A DNA stretch of 64,000 bases from Luteimonas salinisoli (GCF_013425525.1 NZ_JACCKA010000029.1:53994-117993); one strand, 5' to 3'. Positions 41,845-52,663 are shown, counted from the first letter of the stretch. Program-made: numbers and translations. The notes: a model not told the origin generated them from the letters alone.

Positions 41845-42070
41845 GCCCGTCTCCTCCCGTTGCCCTGGCGCCGATTCTGCGCCGGCCAGGCATGGCGGAC
41901 GTGTGCCGGTGGATGGCATGACTTTCGTCAGGTCGCGGCCAGGTCTCTGAAGCGCCGGTGAAACGCAGGCGCCGACCCTCGCCTGCGGGCGAAGCGCGGT
42001 TCACTTGACGGTCGCTACGGTGGCCGCGCCCTCTCCCCGGGGCACGAATCCAACAACGAGGAGATCCCCC

Positions 42071-42727
42071 ATGGCTTCAATTCGCACACTTGGCCTCGCC
42101 ACCGCGGTCGCGGCCGTGCTTGCCAGCCCGCTCGCCCTCGCCCAGGACCAGCGGGACCAGGACGTCGCCCGCACTGGCGACACCGCAGCGGGCAAGCGCT
42201 TCTCGGTGGTCGGCGGCGTGGCCCTGCTGCAACCCGAGGCCGACCCGATCCCCGGCTCCCGCATCGACGTCGATGGCGGCCCCGCCCCGACCCTGAGCGC
42301 CACCTGGCACGCCACCGACAACATCGGCGTCGAGCTGTGGGGCGCCGCCGACAAGTTCAACCATCGCGTGCGCGGCGACCAGGGCAAGATCGGCACCATC
42401 GAGCAGCAGCCGGTGGCGCTGAGCGGCCAGTACCACTTCGGCCAGGCCGACACCACCTTCCGGCCGTTCGTCGGGCTGGGCTACTACGAGTCCAACATCA
42501 GCAACGAGGACCTCAACCCCGGCGGCGACCACGTCGGCCTGACCACGCCGAAGGGCGCGATCGGCACCGTGGGCCTGGACTTCAACATCAACCCGACCTG
42601 GTTCGCCCGCGCCGACGCGCGCTACATGCGCGCACGCGCCGACGCCGAACTGGCGGGCGAGACCATCGAGCGCGACATCAAGCTCGATCCCTGGACCGTG
42701 GGCGTGGGCGTCGGCGCGCGATTCTGA
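42071..42727 (+). CDS. OmpW-family outer-membrane protein
   Basis: The 218-residue protein has a signal peptide (LATAVAAVLASPLALAQ) and eight predicted strands. The segments SATWHATDNIGVELWGAAD, RPFVGLGYYESNIS and GTVGLDFNINPTWFARADARY are characteristic of OmpW, and the chain ends in Phe (GVGVGARF). OmpW barrels carry a hydrophobic channel for small molecules. GGAG about 6-9 nt upstream supports the ATG at 42071. A strong hairpin follows at 42743. Confidence 0.92.
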   Translation: MASIRTLGLATAVAAVLASPLALAQDQRDQDVARTGDTAAGKRFSVVGGVALLQPEADPIPGSRIDVDGGPAPTLSATWHATDNIGVELWGAADKFNHRVRGDQGKIGTIEQQPVALSGQYHFGQADTTFRPFVGLGYYESNISNEDLNPGGDHVGLTTPKGAIGTVGLDFNINPTWFARADARYMRARADAELAGETIERDIKLDPWTVGVGVGARF

Positions 42728-42742
42728 TCCCCGCTGCGCAGG

Positions 42743-42768
42743 ACCGGGCGGCCTACGGGCCGCCCGGT
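42743..42768. terminator. Hairpin between convergent genes, probable bidirectional terminator
   Basis: A perfect 11-bp GC-rich stem (ACCGGGCGGCC with its complement) encloses the tetraloop TACG. It lies 15 bp after the ompW-like stop and 40 bp before the stop of the convergent gene at 42809. No T-run follows, so it may act with Rho or simply block 3' exonucleases. Confidence 0.6.
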
Positions 42769-42808
42769 GATCTCCGTTGCGCGTCGCTGCCGGCTTCCAA
42801 CCCGCCGC

Positions 42809-43678
42809 TCAGTCGCCGATGACGCGCAGACCGAACACCATGTCGGCACTGTCGACGTATTGCGCGCTGCCGCTGATGTTCATGCGGATCGTCGTGCTGC
42901 GCTTGAAGAACTGCCTGGCCTGCTGCTCGGTCAGGCCGTAGTTGTCCACCAGCCTCTGTCGCGTGACGAAACCGGCGATGCAGGTCGCGGTATCGCGCTC
43001 GCGCGATGAGATCTGCACCCCGCCCGGCAGCGGCACCTCGAGGATCTCGGTGTTCGAGACCGAAGTGGTCAGCCGGCCGTTGAACGGCAGGCCGGTGCCC
43101 GGGTCGATCAGCGTCGGATCGTCGAGCACCGGATTCTCGATCGTCAGCGTCGGCTGGTACCACAGCCGCCCGACCACCGCGGCGCCTCCGGGCGGATTGG
43201 GATTGCGGTAGGTGATCCCGAGCCAGGGCGAGAACCAGTGGCAGAGCAGCGAGTGCGCCGCGTTCTTGGGCAGGGTGATCCGGGCCACGTCCTCGAACGC
43301 GAAGCTGGTGGTCGCCGGGGACGGCAGCAGCTCGGCGCATGCCCCGCCGACGGTGTCGCCGGGGAGCGGCGGCCCGCAGGCCGGCGCCAGTGCGATGTTC
43401 ATCTGGGCCGTGCCCAGCCACTTCAGCGTCCTCCCGAACGAATCGACGTCGTACACGTCTTCCGGAGTCACCGCCCGGGCGGCCCCTGTCGCGGTCGCGG
43501 CGTCCTGGATGCGCGTCGCGCGCCGCTGGCGCACGGGGTCGGTGAGCAGGTCTCCGGAATCGCGTTCCAGAGCCTCCGGCGGCGGTGCTGGCCGGGAGCC
43601 GGTGGCGTGGGTGGCCGAAAGGGCCAGGGTGGCGGCGATCGCGGCCGTGCCGGCGATACGACGGATCGAGGGTTTCAT
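42809..43678 (-). CDS. Exported protein of unknown function
   Basis: The 289-residue protein has a signal peptide (IAGTAAIAATLALSATHA). AGGAGG spaced 6 nt before the ATG at 43678 supports that start over the ATG two codons upstream. Recognisable segments are FGRTLKWLGTAQMNIALAPA, HSLLCHWFSPWLGITYRNPN and SADMVFGLRVIGD at the end. The composition suggests a secreted beta-rich domain. I do not know the family. Confidence 0.8.
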   Translation of the reverse strand: MKPSIRRIAGTAAIAATLALSATHATGSRPAPPPEALERDSGDLLTDPVRQRRATRIQDAATATGAARAVTPEDVYDVDSFGRTLKWLGTAQMNIALAPACGPPLPGDTVGGACAELLPSPATTSFAFEDVARITLPKNAAHSLLCHWFSPWLGITYRNPNPPGGAAVVGRLWYQPTLTIENPVLDDPTLIDPGTGLPFNGRLTTSVSNTEILEVPLPGGVQISSRERDTATCIAGFVTRQRLVDNYGLTEQQARQFFKRSTTIRMNISGSAQYVDSADMVFGLRVIGD

Positions 43679-43915
43679 GGGCATCCTCCTGGAGGTACCG
43701 GGATCGGTACTCCAGAAGCCAACGCAAAACGGGGCGCCTTTCGCCTCCGCCGATCGCCAGAAAAAGCAAAACCCCGGCGCGGCCAGACCTGCCCGAGTCT
43801 CCGCTCTCCGGCCCGATCGCCACGTGCTCGCCAGCGGGCCGGGGGATGCGTGACAACCAAGCGAGTATCGGGGAGCGACTTGGCACGTATCCCCCGGCCC
43901 GCCGCCCGGGCCGCG

Positions 43916-44470
43916 TCAACCGCCGGTGACCCGGCGGATTCTGGCGCTCAGGCCGCGCGCGTAGGCGACGTGATACCCCAGCAGTAGCCCGGCGGCCGCG
44001 AACAGCCCTGCGGGTTCGGTCAGCAGTTGCCACCACCAGACCGGCTCTCCGGGATCGACCGGCTCGCCGTGCCAGCGACGCCAGAACTGCCACCCCGCCA
44101 GCAGTACCCGCGCCGCCACCAGCCAGGTTAGCGCCAGCACCAGGGCCCGGTTGGGGGTGTAGTGCAGCCCGGCCGCAGTACGCTCGAACCGGGTGGCGCG
44201 CAAGCCGGCCAGCGCCACCAGCACCCCGGCGAGCAGCCCGCCCAACGCGTGGGCGAAGGCGCCGCCAACCCACGTCCCCGCCAGCGCGGAGGCGAGCAGG
44301 AACAGCCCCGTCGACAGCATCAGCAGACGGGCATTGAACCCGGCCAGCCAGGCGTTCCCGAGCCGGCGCGCGCTGCCGCTGCGATAGCGCAGCCACAGCC
44401 CCAGCGGCCACAGCAGCACCAGCGCGGCGAACGCGAACAGCAGCACGATGGGGATCAGCAGCAAGGGCAT
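43916..44470 (-). CDS. Small integral membrane protein (possible DUF1453)
   Basis: The 184-residue protein has about five membrane segments (IPIVLLFAFAALVLLWPLG, LLMLSTGLFLLASALAG and further ones) and Arg-rich cytoplasmic loops. It resembles the CcdC/DUF1453 type in length and in its N-terminal motif, but the match is by eye only. No function can be assigned. It lies 60 bp downstream of the EamA transporter gene on the same strand and could be in its operon. Confidence 0.75.
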   Translation of the reverse strand: MPLLLIPIVLLFAFAALVLLWPLGLWLRYRSGSARRLGNAWLAGFNARLLMLSTGLFLLASALAGTWVGGAFAHALGGLLAGVLVALAGLRATRFERTAAGLHYTPNRALVLALTWLVAARVLLAGWQFWRRWHGEPVDPGEPVWWWQLLTEPAGLFAAAGLLLGYHVAYARGLSARIRRVTGG

Positions 44471-44530
44471 CGGCCCAGCATGGCCGCCGGCGGGTGAAGC
44501 CGGTGCGCGGCCCCCGATCGTGGCGCCGGA

Positions 44531-45418
44531 TCAGGGCACGGCACCCGAGCGCACGCGCTCGCGGCGCAGCAGATACAGGCCGCTGGCGATGATGATCGCC
44601 GCGCCGATCCAGGTCGGAGTGTCGGGCAGGACGCCCCAGACGCCGATGTCGAGCAGCACCACCCAGACCAGGCCGGTGTACTCGAGCGGCGCGATCCGCG
44701 ACGCTTCCGCCAGCCGGAAGGCGTGAGTGAGGGCCACCTGCGCCAACGCCCCGGTGATGCCGACGCCGGCCACCGCCCACAGGTCCTGCGCCCGCATCGG
44801 CCGCCAGTCCGGCCAGGCCAGCGCGCCGGCCCCCAGCGCCAGCAGCACCAGGAACCAGAACACCATCGCCTCGGTGCTGTCGCGCTGCGCCAGGATCCGC
44901 ACCGTGATCGCCGCGGCGGCATAGCAGGCCGCCGCGGCCAGCAGGGCCAGCCCGGCCAGGGTCATCATCCCCTCGCCGGTCGGCCGCAGCACCACCAGCA
45001 CCCCGGCCAGGCCCAGCACGATGGCAGTCCAGCGCCGCGGCCCGACCCGCTCACCGAGAAAAGGTACCGCCATCGCCGTGATCAGCAGCGGCGCCACGAA
45101 CACGATCGCGTACGCGGTCGACATCGGCATCCGCGCCAGGCCGTAGACGAACCCGACCATCATCGCGATGCCGAGCGCGCCACGCACCAGGTGCAGGCGC
45201 CAGTGCACCCGCAGCAGGGTCGCCGCGCGGCCGCCGAGCAGCACCCAGGCGAACACCAGCGGCAGCGCCGCGGCGCCGCGCAGGGTGGCCACCTGGAGCG
45301 GCGGGTAGTCGGCCGCCAGCCATTTCAGGCCGGCATCCATCAGCGCGAACAGCGCCACCGCAAGCAGCATCCAGGCGGCGCCGCGGCGCGAAGGGTCCGG
45401 CGTGGGCGATGCGGACAC
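44531..45418 (-). CDS. EamA/DMT-family inner-membrane transporter
   Basis: The 295-residue protein has ten membrane segments in two EamA repeats (AAWMLLAVALFALMDAGLKW and AGLALLAAAACYAAAAITVR begin the two halves). The start is taken as GTG at 45418; a longer open stretch upstream lacks a better start. DMT proteins export amino acids, nucleotides or other metabolites; the substrate is unknown. The variant MDAGLKWLA at the first helix is common in proteobacterial members. Confidence 0.9.
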   Translation of the reverse strand: MSASPTPDPSRRGAAWMLLAVALFALMDAGLKWLAADYPPLQVATLRGAAALPLVFAWVLLGGRAATLLRVHWRLHLVRGALGIAMMVGFVYGLARMPMSTAYAIVFVAPLLITAMAVPFLGERVGPRRWTAIVLGLAGVLVVLRPTGEGMMTLAGLALLAAAACYAAAAITVRILAQRDSTEAMVFWFLVLLALGAGALAWPDWRPMRAQDLWAVAGVGITGALAQVALTHAFRLAEASRIAPLEYTGLVWVVLLDIGVWGVLPDTPTWIGAAIIIASGLYLLRRERVRSGAVP

Positions 45419-45593
45419 TGGGGCGGGCCGGTTGCGGGCGGCATAGATTAGGCGCTGGCCAGGACGGTCGCCATCGGCCCGTCCCTCCCGCTGACGGAGG
45501 ACGAAGACTCCATCCGCGCCCGCGCCCCGGCGGCGGCGGCGCGCGACCGGTGGTCGCCGCGACGCGCTACGCTGCCCGCCCGGGAGGCCGACG

Positions 45594-46166
45594 ATGACCG
45601 AGAATCCAGCCGGCACAGATCCGATCGCCGACACCCGCCGCTGGCTGCAGCGCGCGGTGATCGGCCTCAACCTGTGCCCGTTCGCCAAGGCGGTGGCGGT
45701 CAGGGATCAGGTGCGCTTCGCGCTCAGCGACGCGGCGACGCCGGAGGCGCTGCTGCAGGCACTGGCGGCCGAGCTCGCGCTGTTGCGCGATACCGATCCC
45801 GACGCGGTCGACACCACCCTGCTGATCCACCCGCGGGTGCTGGGCGACTTCCTCGACTACAACGACTTCCTCGACGCCGCCGACGCGCTGGTCGCGTCGA
45901 TGGGCCTCGACGGCGTGCTGCAGGTGGCCAGCTTCCATCCGCGCTACCGCTTCGCCGGCAGCGGCGAGGACGACATCGAGAACTTCAGCAACCGCTCGCC
46001 CCATCCGATGCTGCACCTGCTGCGCGAGGACAGCGTGGCCCGGGCGGTGGCCGCCTACCCGGACCCGGACGTCATCGTCGAGCGCAACCAGCGCACCCTG
46101 CGCCGGCTCGGCCGCGCCGGCTGGCGCGCCCTGCTGACCTGGGAGACCGGTCCGGAGCGCGGCTAG
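45594..46166 (+). CDS. DUF1415 family protein
   Basis: The 190-residue cytoplasmic protein carries the family's LNLCPFAK motif near the N-terminus, HPRVLGDFLDYNDFLD in the middle and ASFHPRYRFAG later, and ends in RPNRNTLRRLG-like sequence (ERNQRTLRRLGRAGW). The family is widespread in proteobacteria and its function is unknown. The stop shares the tetramer CTAG with the stop of the convergent rsuA, so the genes overlap by two bases. Confidence 0.95.
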   Translation: MTENPAGTDPIADTRRWLQRAVIGLNLCPFAKAVAVRDQVRFALSDAATPEALLQALAAELALLRDTDPDAVDTTLLIHPRVLGDFLDYNDFLDAADALVASMGLDGVLQVASFHPRYRFAGSGEDDIENFSNRSPHPMLHLLREDSVARAVAAYPDPDVIVERNQRTLRRLGRAGWRALLTWETGPERG

Positions 46167-46870
46167 CCCGCGGCTGCGAACAACCGTTCGCGCTCCGCGG
46201 CGCCGACCTGTCGCCACTCGCCCTCGGCCAGCGCGTCGAGCGCGAGGCCGCCGACGCGGCTGCGGTGCAGCCGTACGACGCGGTTGCCGGTTGCGGCGAA
46301 CATTCGCCGCACCTGGTGGTAGCGGCCCTCGGCGAGGGCGAGCCGCGCGCGCCGGTCGTCGAGCGGCTCGAGCTTCGCCGGCTTCAGCGGCGTCCGCTCC
46401 GATTCCAGCACCAGGGTGCCGCTGGCGAACAGCGCCGCCTCGTCGCCGCGCAGCGGCTCGGCGAGTTCCGCCTCGTACACCTTGGGAAGATCGGATTTCG
46501 GCGCGATGATCCGGTGCAGCAGCGCGCCGTCGTCGGTCAGCAGCAGCAGGCCGCTGGTGTCGCGGTCGAGGCGTCCGACCGTCGACAGCTGCGGCGAGCG
46601 CAGCCGGAAGCGCGGCGGCAGCAGGTCGTAGACCACCCGACCGGGATCGCGCATGGAACAGGTGTAGCCGGTCGGCTTGTGCAGCATCAGCAGCATCCCG
46701 TGCGCGGGATCGAGCGGCGCGCCGTCGACCCGCACGGCAGCGTGCGCCACCACGTCGTCGGCGTACAGCGGGGCGCCATCGGCGTCGGTGACGCGCCCCT
46801 CGCGGCACAGCGCCGCGACCTGCCGGCGGCTGCCGTAGCCGAGGTTGGCGAGCAGGCGCACCAGCTTCAC
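46163..46870 (-). CDS. rsuA: 16S rRNA pseudouridine synthase (RsuA/RluB/E/F family)
   Basis: The 235-residue enzyme has an N-terminal S4 RNA-binding domain (RLLANLGYGSRRQVAALCRE) and the catalytic core with the aspartate in VGRLDRDTSGLLLLTDDG. HKPTGYTCSMRDP and EGRYHQVRRMFAATGN are typical of RsuA, which modifies position 516 of 16S rRNA. Substrate choice within the family is not certain from motifs. GTG 46870 overlaps the rsmC stop as GTGA, so two 16S rRNA-modifying enzymes are made together. Confidence 0.92.
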   Translation of the reverse strand: MKLVRLLANLGYGSRRQVAALCREGRVTDADGAPLYADDVVAHAAVRVDGAPLDPAHGMLLMLHKPTGYTCSMRDPGRVVYDLLPPRFRLRSPQLSTVGRLDRDTSGLLLLTDDGALLHRIIAPKSDLPKVYEAELAEPLRGDEAALFASGTLVLESERTPLKPAKLEPLDDRRARLALAEGRYHQVRRMFAATGNRVVRLHRSRVGGLALDALAEGEWRQVGAAERERLFAAAG

Positions 46871-47931
46871 GGGCGCGCCTTCCGCGCCTCGACCACCTTG
46901 AAACCGTCCTGTTGCGCGACGATGCGCACCTCGCCGAAGCCCGCGCCCAGCGCCTGCTCGTAGGGCAGCTGGCGGTTGGCGACCAGCCAGAGAGCGCCGC
47001 CGGGCCGCAATGCCTGCGCGGCGACCTCGATGAAGCGGCGGCCGAGCTCCGGCCGCGGCGCCCGTCCCTGGCCGTGGAACGGCGGGTTGCTGACGATGAA
47101 ATCGTACCGCTGCGGCAGGCCTGCGGCGACGTCGTGCCAGTACAGGCCGAGCTCCACGCGCCCGACGTGCCCGGCGAGGTTCGCCCGCGCCAGGTCCAGC
47201 GCGCGCTTCTCCGCCTCGAACAGGTCGAGGGCGGCGATCTGCGGGCAGCGCTCCAGCAGCTCGGCCGCAAGATAGCCGTAGCCGGCGCCGAGGTCGGCGC
47301 CGCGTCCGGCAAGGGTCGACGGGAGGTGCGCGGCCAGCAGCGCCGAGGCGGCGTCGATGCGATCCCAGGCGAAGACGCCCGGGCGGCTCAGGAAGCGGCC
47401 GCCGGCGACCGGGCGTGGCGCATCCAGGCCGCGCCACTGCGCGGCGAGCCCGGCATCGCCCCCGCCACGACCCGGATGCGCCCAGAACACCCGGCACTTG
47501 TGCTTCGAGAGCGCCGCCACCGGTCCGGCGATGCGCGCCAGGTCGGCCTGCCCCGATTTCGCACCCTCGTCGTTGGCGACGCTGGCGACGACCGCGCCGC
47601 CCTCCGCGACGCGCTCCAGGGCGTGGGCATAGAGCGCCCGCGCCTCGTCGCGCTGCCGCGGCGGCAGCAGCAGCACCAGGGGATGGCGCGAATCGCCGCC
47701 CTCCTCCACCCGGTAGCCCTCGCGCTGCAGCGCCTCGAACTGCGGCCGGAAGGTCTGCTCGCACAGCACGCCCCCGCGTCCGCGACGCGCCAAGGCCGCG
47801 CCCGGGCGCGCGCGCAGGAACAGGACCGGGGGCTCGTCGGCGGCATCCGGCCAGGCGAGCTGGCCGTCGGCGAACGGCAGCAGCAAGGTCTCGAGTGCGG
47901 GATCGCCTTCGGCGCTCGGCACGGACGGCAC
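46867..47931 (-). CDS. rsmC: 16S rRNA (guanine1207-N2)-methyltransferase-like
   Basis: The protein is about 354 residues from GTG 47931; ATG 47973 or GTG 47922 are alternatives, and homologues start near ALETLLLPF, so the short forms are preferred. The N-terminal half is a degenerate methyltransferase-like domain. The C-terminal half is an active class I domain with the SAM-binding GADLGAGYGYLAAELL and the catalytic VSNPPFHGQG. RsmC methylates G1207 of 16S rRNA. It is coupled to rsuA. Confidence 0.9.
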   Translation of the reverse strand: MPSVPSAEGDPALETLLLPFADGQLAWPDAADEPPVLFLRARPGAALARRGRGGVLCEQTFRPQFEALQREGYRVEEGGDSRHPLVLLLPPRQRDEARALYAHALERVAEGGAVVASVANDEGAKSGQADLARIAGPVAALSKHKCRVFWAHPGRGGGDAGLAAQWRGLDAPRPVAGGRFLSRPGVFAWDRIDAASALLAAHLPSTLAGRGADLGAGYGYLAAELLERCPQIAALDLFEAEKRALDLARANLAGHVGRVELGLYWHDVAAGLPQRYDFIVSNPPFHGQGRAPRPELGRRFIEVAAQALRPGGALWLVANRQLPYEQALGAGFGEVRIVAQQDGFKVVEARKARP

Positions 47932-48295
47932 ACCATCTTGCGGACGAAGGCGGATTCTACGCGCGGCGGGCATTGGCCTGGCTACCGCAGACAGCGGCCC
48001 GCCTGCTGTCGCCCAGCGTGCGAAGACCGATGCGGCCAGCCATGGGTGGTATCGCTGCCGCTGCCGACGAAGGCTCGCACGGCTCGCGACGATGGCTGTC
48101 ACCTGCGACCTGACCCTCGTAGCCGCGGCCCGTGGCGGAACGTGGTCACGGATTCGATGCGGCATGTTTCGCGTTGCCCGACGCGCCTTGGCAGCGCGAC
48201 GATGAACCAACGATACAATGCCAACCATTGCTTCATCGCATGCAAACGCCACGCCTGCCAACGTCGATGCGCCCCCATCAGCCCAGGAGCCCTGC
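47932..48295. other. Intergenic region between rsmC and a small gene
   Basis: About 360 bp between divergent genes. Part may belong to a longer rsmC reading frame (to 47973). The stretch 48180-48260 is less GC-rich than its surroundings, with CAATTG-like and ATACAATGC patches that may hold promoters for the small gene at 48296. I see no further gene. Confidence 0.4.
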
Positions 48296-48556
48296 ATGCG
48301 CGCACTCTTCGTCGGCGGCGTGGTCGACAACAGCGAACTGGACCTGGAAGGCGACAGCCCGCCGCTGCACTACCCGCCCGATGGCGGCGCCGGCCGATCG
48401 CGCTACCGCCTGCACCAGATCGGGCGTCAGGACGGCGCCGTCGCCTATGCCGTCTACGGTGCGCCCGAGCTGCCCGCCGAACACATCAGGCAGGTCGCCG
48501 ACGAGCGCGCCTACGCCCGCAGGTTCGAGGCCGAGCCCCACGACGTGGAGCACTGA
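48296..48556 (+). CDS. Small conserved-looking protein of unknown function
   Basis: The 86-residue protein starts MRALFVGGVVDNSELDLEGD and continues with acidic, Pro/Gly-rich sequence (PPLHYPPDGGAGRSRYRL) and a C-terminal helix (HIRQVADERAYARRF). It has no membrane segment. AGGAG about 6 nt before the ATG supports translation. The family is not recognised, but the orderly reading frame suggests a genuine gene. Confidence 0.75.
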   Translation: MRALFVGGVVDNSELDLEGDSPPLHYPPDGGAGRSRYRLHQIGRQDGAVAYAVYGAPELPAEHIRQVADERAYARRFEAEPHDVEH

Positions 48557-48613
48557 GGCGGCGCCGACCCAGCCGAGCGCAGGCGAGCGCCGTGCGCACG
48601 TTGCCGCAGGCGC

Positions 48614-51108
48614 TCAGCCCTGCAGTTCGCGCAGGGTCACCGACGGCGGCGCGTCCAGCACGCGCCGCGTCGCCACCAGCCCCGCCAGCAGGGTCATCAA
48701 CATCCCGAGCCCGCCGCCGGCAGCGGCCAGGCGCCAGTTCGGGGTCCACGGCAGGTCGAACACCTGGCTGGCGACCACGCCGGAGAGCACCGAGGCGGCG
48801 ATCGCCGCCACCAGCCCGGACAGCAGGCCGATTGCGGCGAACTCCGAGGCCTGCGCCAGCCGCAGCTGGCGGCGGCTGCCGCCGAGCACGCGCATCACCC
48901 CGCCCTCGAGCAGGCGCTCGTCCTGGCTGGCGCTCACCGCGGCCAGCAGCACCAGCACCCCGGCGCCCAGCGAGAACCAGAACACCGCCTGCACCACCAC
49001 CGACACCTGGTCCGCGGTGTTGCGCACCTGGGCCAGCACCGCATCGACGTCGATCACCGACAGGTTCGGATAGCGCTCCACCAGGTCGGCGGTGAAGCGG
49101 GTGCGCTCAGGCGGCACGCTGACCGCGGTGATGTAGCTGGCCGGATAGCCGTCCAGCGCCCCGGGCGAGGCGAGTACGAAGAAGTTCGGCCGGAAGCTCT
49201 CCCACTCCACGCTGCGCAGGCTGGTGATCGGCGCCTCCAGGCGCTGGCCGGCGATGTCGAAGGCGACGCGGTCGCCGATGCGCCAGCCCAGCGATTCGGC
49301 GAAGCCCTCCTCCACGGAGAACTCCGGGCTAGCCGGCGCGCCTTCCCAGAACGTGCCGGCAGTCACCTTGTTGTCGTCGCGCAGCGCCTCGGCCGTGGAC
49401 AGATTGAACTCGCGCTCGGCGCGCCGCCGGGTGCGGGGGTCGGAATCGGCGTACTGCCCGCCGCCCACCGCCTCGCCGTTGTGGGCGAGCAGGCGCGCGC
49501 GCACCATCGGGAACAACACCGGCGGGTCGATCCGCTGCTCGTCCATGAACCCGCGTACGCCGTCCAGCTGATCGGGCTGGACGTTGATGATGAAACGGTT
49601 CGGCGCGTTCTCGGCCAGCGCCATCTGCCAGCGGTCGAGCAGATCGGTACGCACGAAGGTCAGCAGCAACAGCGCCATCAGCCCCAGCCCCAGCGCCGAG
49701 ATCTGCGCGATGCTGGTGCCGGCGCGGCGGCTCACGTTCGCCAGTCCGTAGCGCAGACTTCCGCGCAGGCGCGTGCGCAGCCGCCGCAGCAGCACCACCA
49801 GGCCCCAGGCCAGCAGCGCCAGGACCGCCAGGGTGGCGACGATGCCGACCAGCATCGCGCCGGCCAGTTCGGCCGAGCCGGCCTTCCACCACAGCAGCGC
49901 GCCCAGCCCGCCCAGGCCCGCCGCGGCGACCAGCAGGGCGCCGGGCTCCACCGGATCGAGGTCGCGGCGCAGCACCCGCAGCGCCGGCACCCGCCGCAGT
50001 GCCAGCACCGGCGGCGCGCCGAACGCCATCAGCACCACCAGCCCGACGCCGTAGCCCTGGAGCACCGGCAACCACCCGGCCGGCGGCAGCGACAGCTGCA
50101 GCGCCGATGCGATCCAGCCCGCCACCGCCCACTGCAATGCGAACGCCAACACCACGCCCACGGTGCCGGCGATCAGCCCGAGCAGCAGCAGCTCGCCGAC
50201 GTGGATGCCGACCAGGGTGCGCTGGGTGGCGCCCAGGCAGCGCATCACCGCGGCGCCGGACAGGTGCCGCTCGCTGTGGCGCCGCGCCGCCATCGCCACC
50301 GCGACTGCCGCCAGCACCACCGAAACCAGCGCCGCCAGGCCGAGGAAGCGGCCGGCGCGGTCCAGCGCGGAGCGGACCTCCGGGCGCGCGTCCTGGATCG
50401 TCTCCAGCCGCTGGCCGCGCTCCAGCCCGGCCCGCGCCTCGGCCGCGAAGCGCTCGACCGCAGCGATCTCGCCCGCCACCACCAGGCGGTAGCGGATGCG
50501 GCTGCCTTCCTGCACCAGGCCGGTGGCGGGCAGGTCGGCGAGATTGAGAAAAACCTTGGGCGCGACGTTGAAGTAGTCGATCGACGCGTCCGGCTCCTGG
50601 GTGACCAGCGCGGCCAGGCGCAGGCGCAGGCTGCCGATGCCGATCTCGTCGCCGACATGCGCGTCCAGTGTGTCGGCGCCCGCCCGGCTCATCCACACGG
50701 TGCCCGGCGCGGGAACGCCACCGGCGTCGCGTTCGGCGCCGCCGCGCGCGTCGGCGATGCGGAACGCGCCGCGCAGCGGGAACCCGTCCGCCAGCGCGCG
50801 CAGTTCGCCCAGGCGCGGCTCGTCGCCGGCCCGGATCATGCTGTCGAGCTCGACGGTCTCGGTCCGCCGCAGCCCGGCGGCGTCGGCCGCCTCCCGCACG
50901 GCGTCGCCGATCGGTGCGTCGGCACGCAGCACCGCGTCGCCGCCGAGCAGGCGATTGGCCTCGATCGCGAGCGCGCGCCCGGCGCGGTCGGTGACCAGGC
51001 CGACCGCGGTCACCGCCAGCACCGCCAGCACCAGCGCCGCCAGCATGATCCGCACCTCGCCGGCGGCGAGGTCGCGGCGAAGCTGGGTCCAGGCCAGCCG
51101 CGCGACCC

Positions 51109-51112
<4 letters not shown>
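48614..51112 (-). CDS. Large FtsX-like ABC permease (YbbP type)
   Basis: The 832-residue protein has ten or so membrane segments: one at the N-terminus (LAALVLAVLAVTAVGLV), blocks at about 265-430 and 465-485, and three at the C-terminus. Two FtsX domains are visible, with GAAVMRCLGATQRTLVGI and GGVMRVLGGSRRQLRLAQ. The N-terminal periplasmic MacB-like domain is large. This is the YbbP layout, known from the tesA-ybbA-ybbP group of E. coli, with a presumed role in removing or moving lipids or hydrophobic compounds. It overlaps the ATPase gene by 4 bp. Confidence 0.94.
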
Positions 51113-51816
<704 letters not shown>

Positions 51817-51949
51817 GGTGGTCCTCGTGGGGAGCCGACGATCATCGGCGGCGGCGATTAAACGTTTTTTAAGCGCTGGCGGCTCAGCTGGAGCCCCCGG
51901 CCGCAACCGCGCTTATGCTGGCGGCCACGATCCTCGGAGCATGCACTGA

Positions 51950-52663
51950 ATGTCGTTCGAACGTTTCCGGTATGCGGCCTTCCGCCGCCGCATGCAATGT
52001 GCCATCGGATGGGGACTGCTGCTGGCGGCGACGCTCGCGGTGGCGCAGGCCGCCGAACCGGCCGCCGCGCCCGCCGCCGAAACGCCGCGCACGCTCCTGG
52101 TGATGGGCGACTCGCTGTCGGCAGGCTACGGCATGGCCGCGGACGAGGGCTGGGTGGCGCTGCTCGGCGAAGACCTGGCGCGGAACCGTCCGGGCTGGCG
52201 GGTGATCAACGCCAGCATCAGCGGCGAGACCAGCGCCGGGGGGTCCTCGCGGATCGTTCCGGAACTGATGCGTCACCGCCCCGACGTGGTGGTGATCGCG
52301 CTGGGCGCCAACGACGGCCTGCGCGGCCTGCCGATCCGCGAGATGCGCCGCAACCTGGCGCGGATGATCGGCGCCTCGCAGCATGTCGGGGCCGGGGTGC
52401 TGCTGGTGGGCATGCGCATGCCGCCGAACCTTGGCGGCGACTACACCGGCCGCTTCGAGGCGTTGTACCGGGAGCTGGCCGATTTCTTCGAAGTTCCCCT
52501 GCTCCCGTTCCTGCTCGAGCCGATCGCGCTCGACCGCCAGGCCTTCCAGGACGACAACCTGCATCCCACCGTCCAGGCCCAGGCGCGGCTGCGCGACCAC
52601 GTGCGCGCGGCGCTGGAGCCGCTGCTCGATGGCGATCGAGCGCCACCCCGTCGCGACGAGTGA
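51950..52663 (+). CDS. tesA: TesA-like SGNH esterase / lysophospholipase
   Basis: The 237-residue protein has a signal peptide (GWGLLLAATLAVAQA) and all SGNH blocks: block I LLVMGDSLSAGYG with nucleophile Ser55, block II ISGETSAGG, block III GANDGLRG and block V DDNLHPT (catalytic Asp/His). TesA-type enzymes hydrolyse acyl-CoA, lysophospholipids and esters in the periplasm. Its position, divergent from a YbbA/YbbP-like ABC pair, repeats the E. coli arrangement. Confidence 0.95.
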   Translation: MSFERFRYAAFRRRMQCAIGWGLLLAATLAVAQAAEPAAAPAAETPRTLLVMGDSLSAGYGMAADEGWVALLGEDLARNRPGWRVINASISGETSAGGSSRIVPELMRHRPDVVVIALGANDGLRGLPIREMRRNLARMIGASQHVGAGVLLVGMRMPPNLGGDYTGRFEALYRELADFFEVPLLPFLLEPIALDRQAFQDDNLHPTVQAQARLRDHVRAALEPLLDGDRAPPRRDE

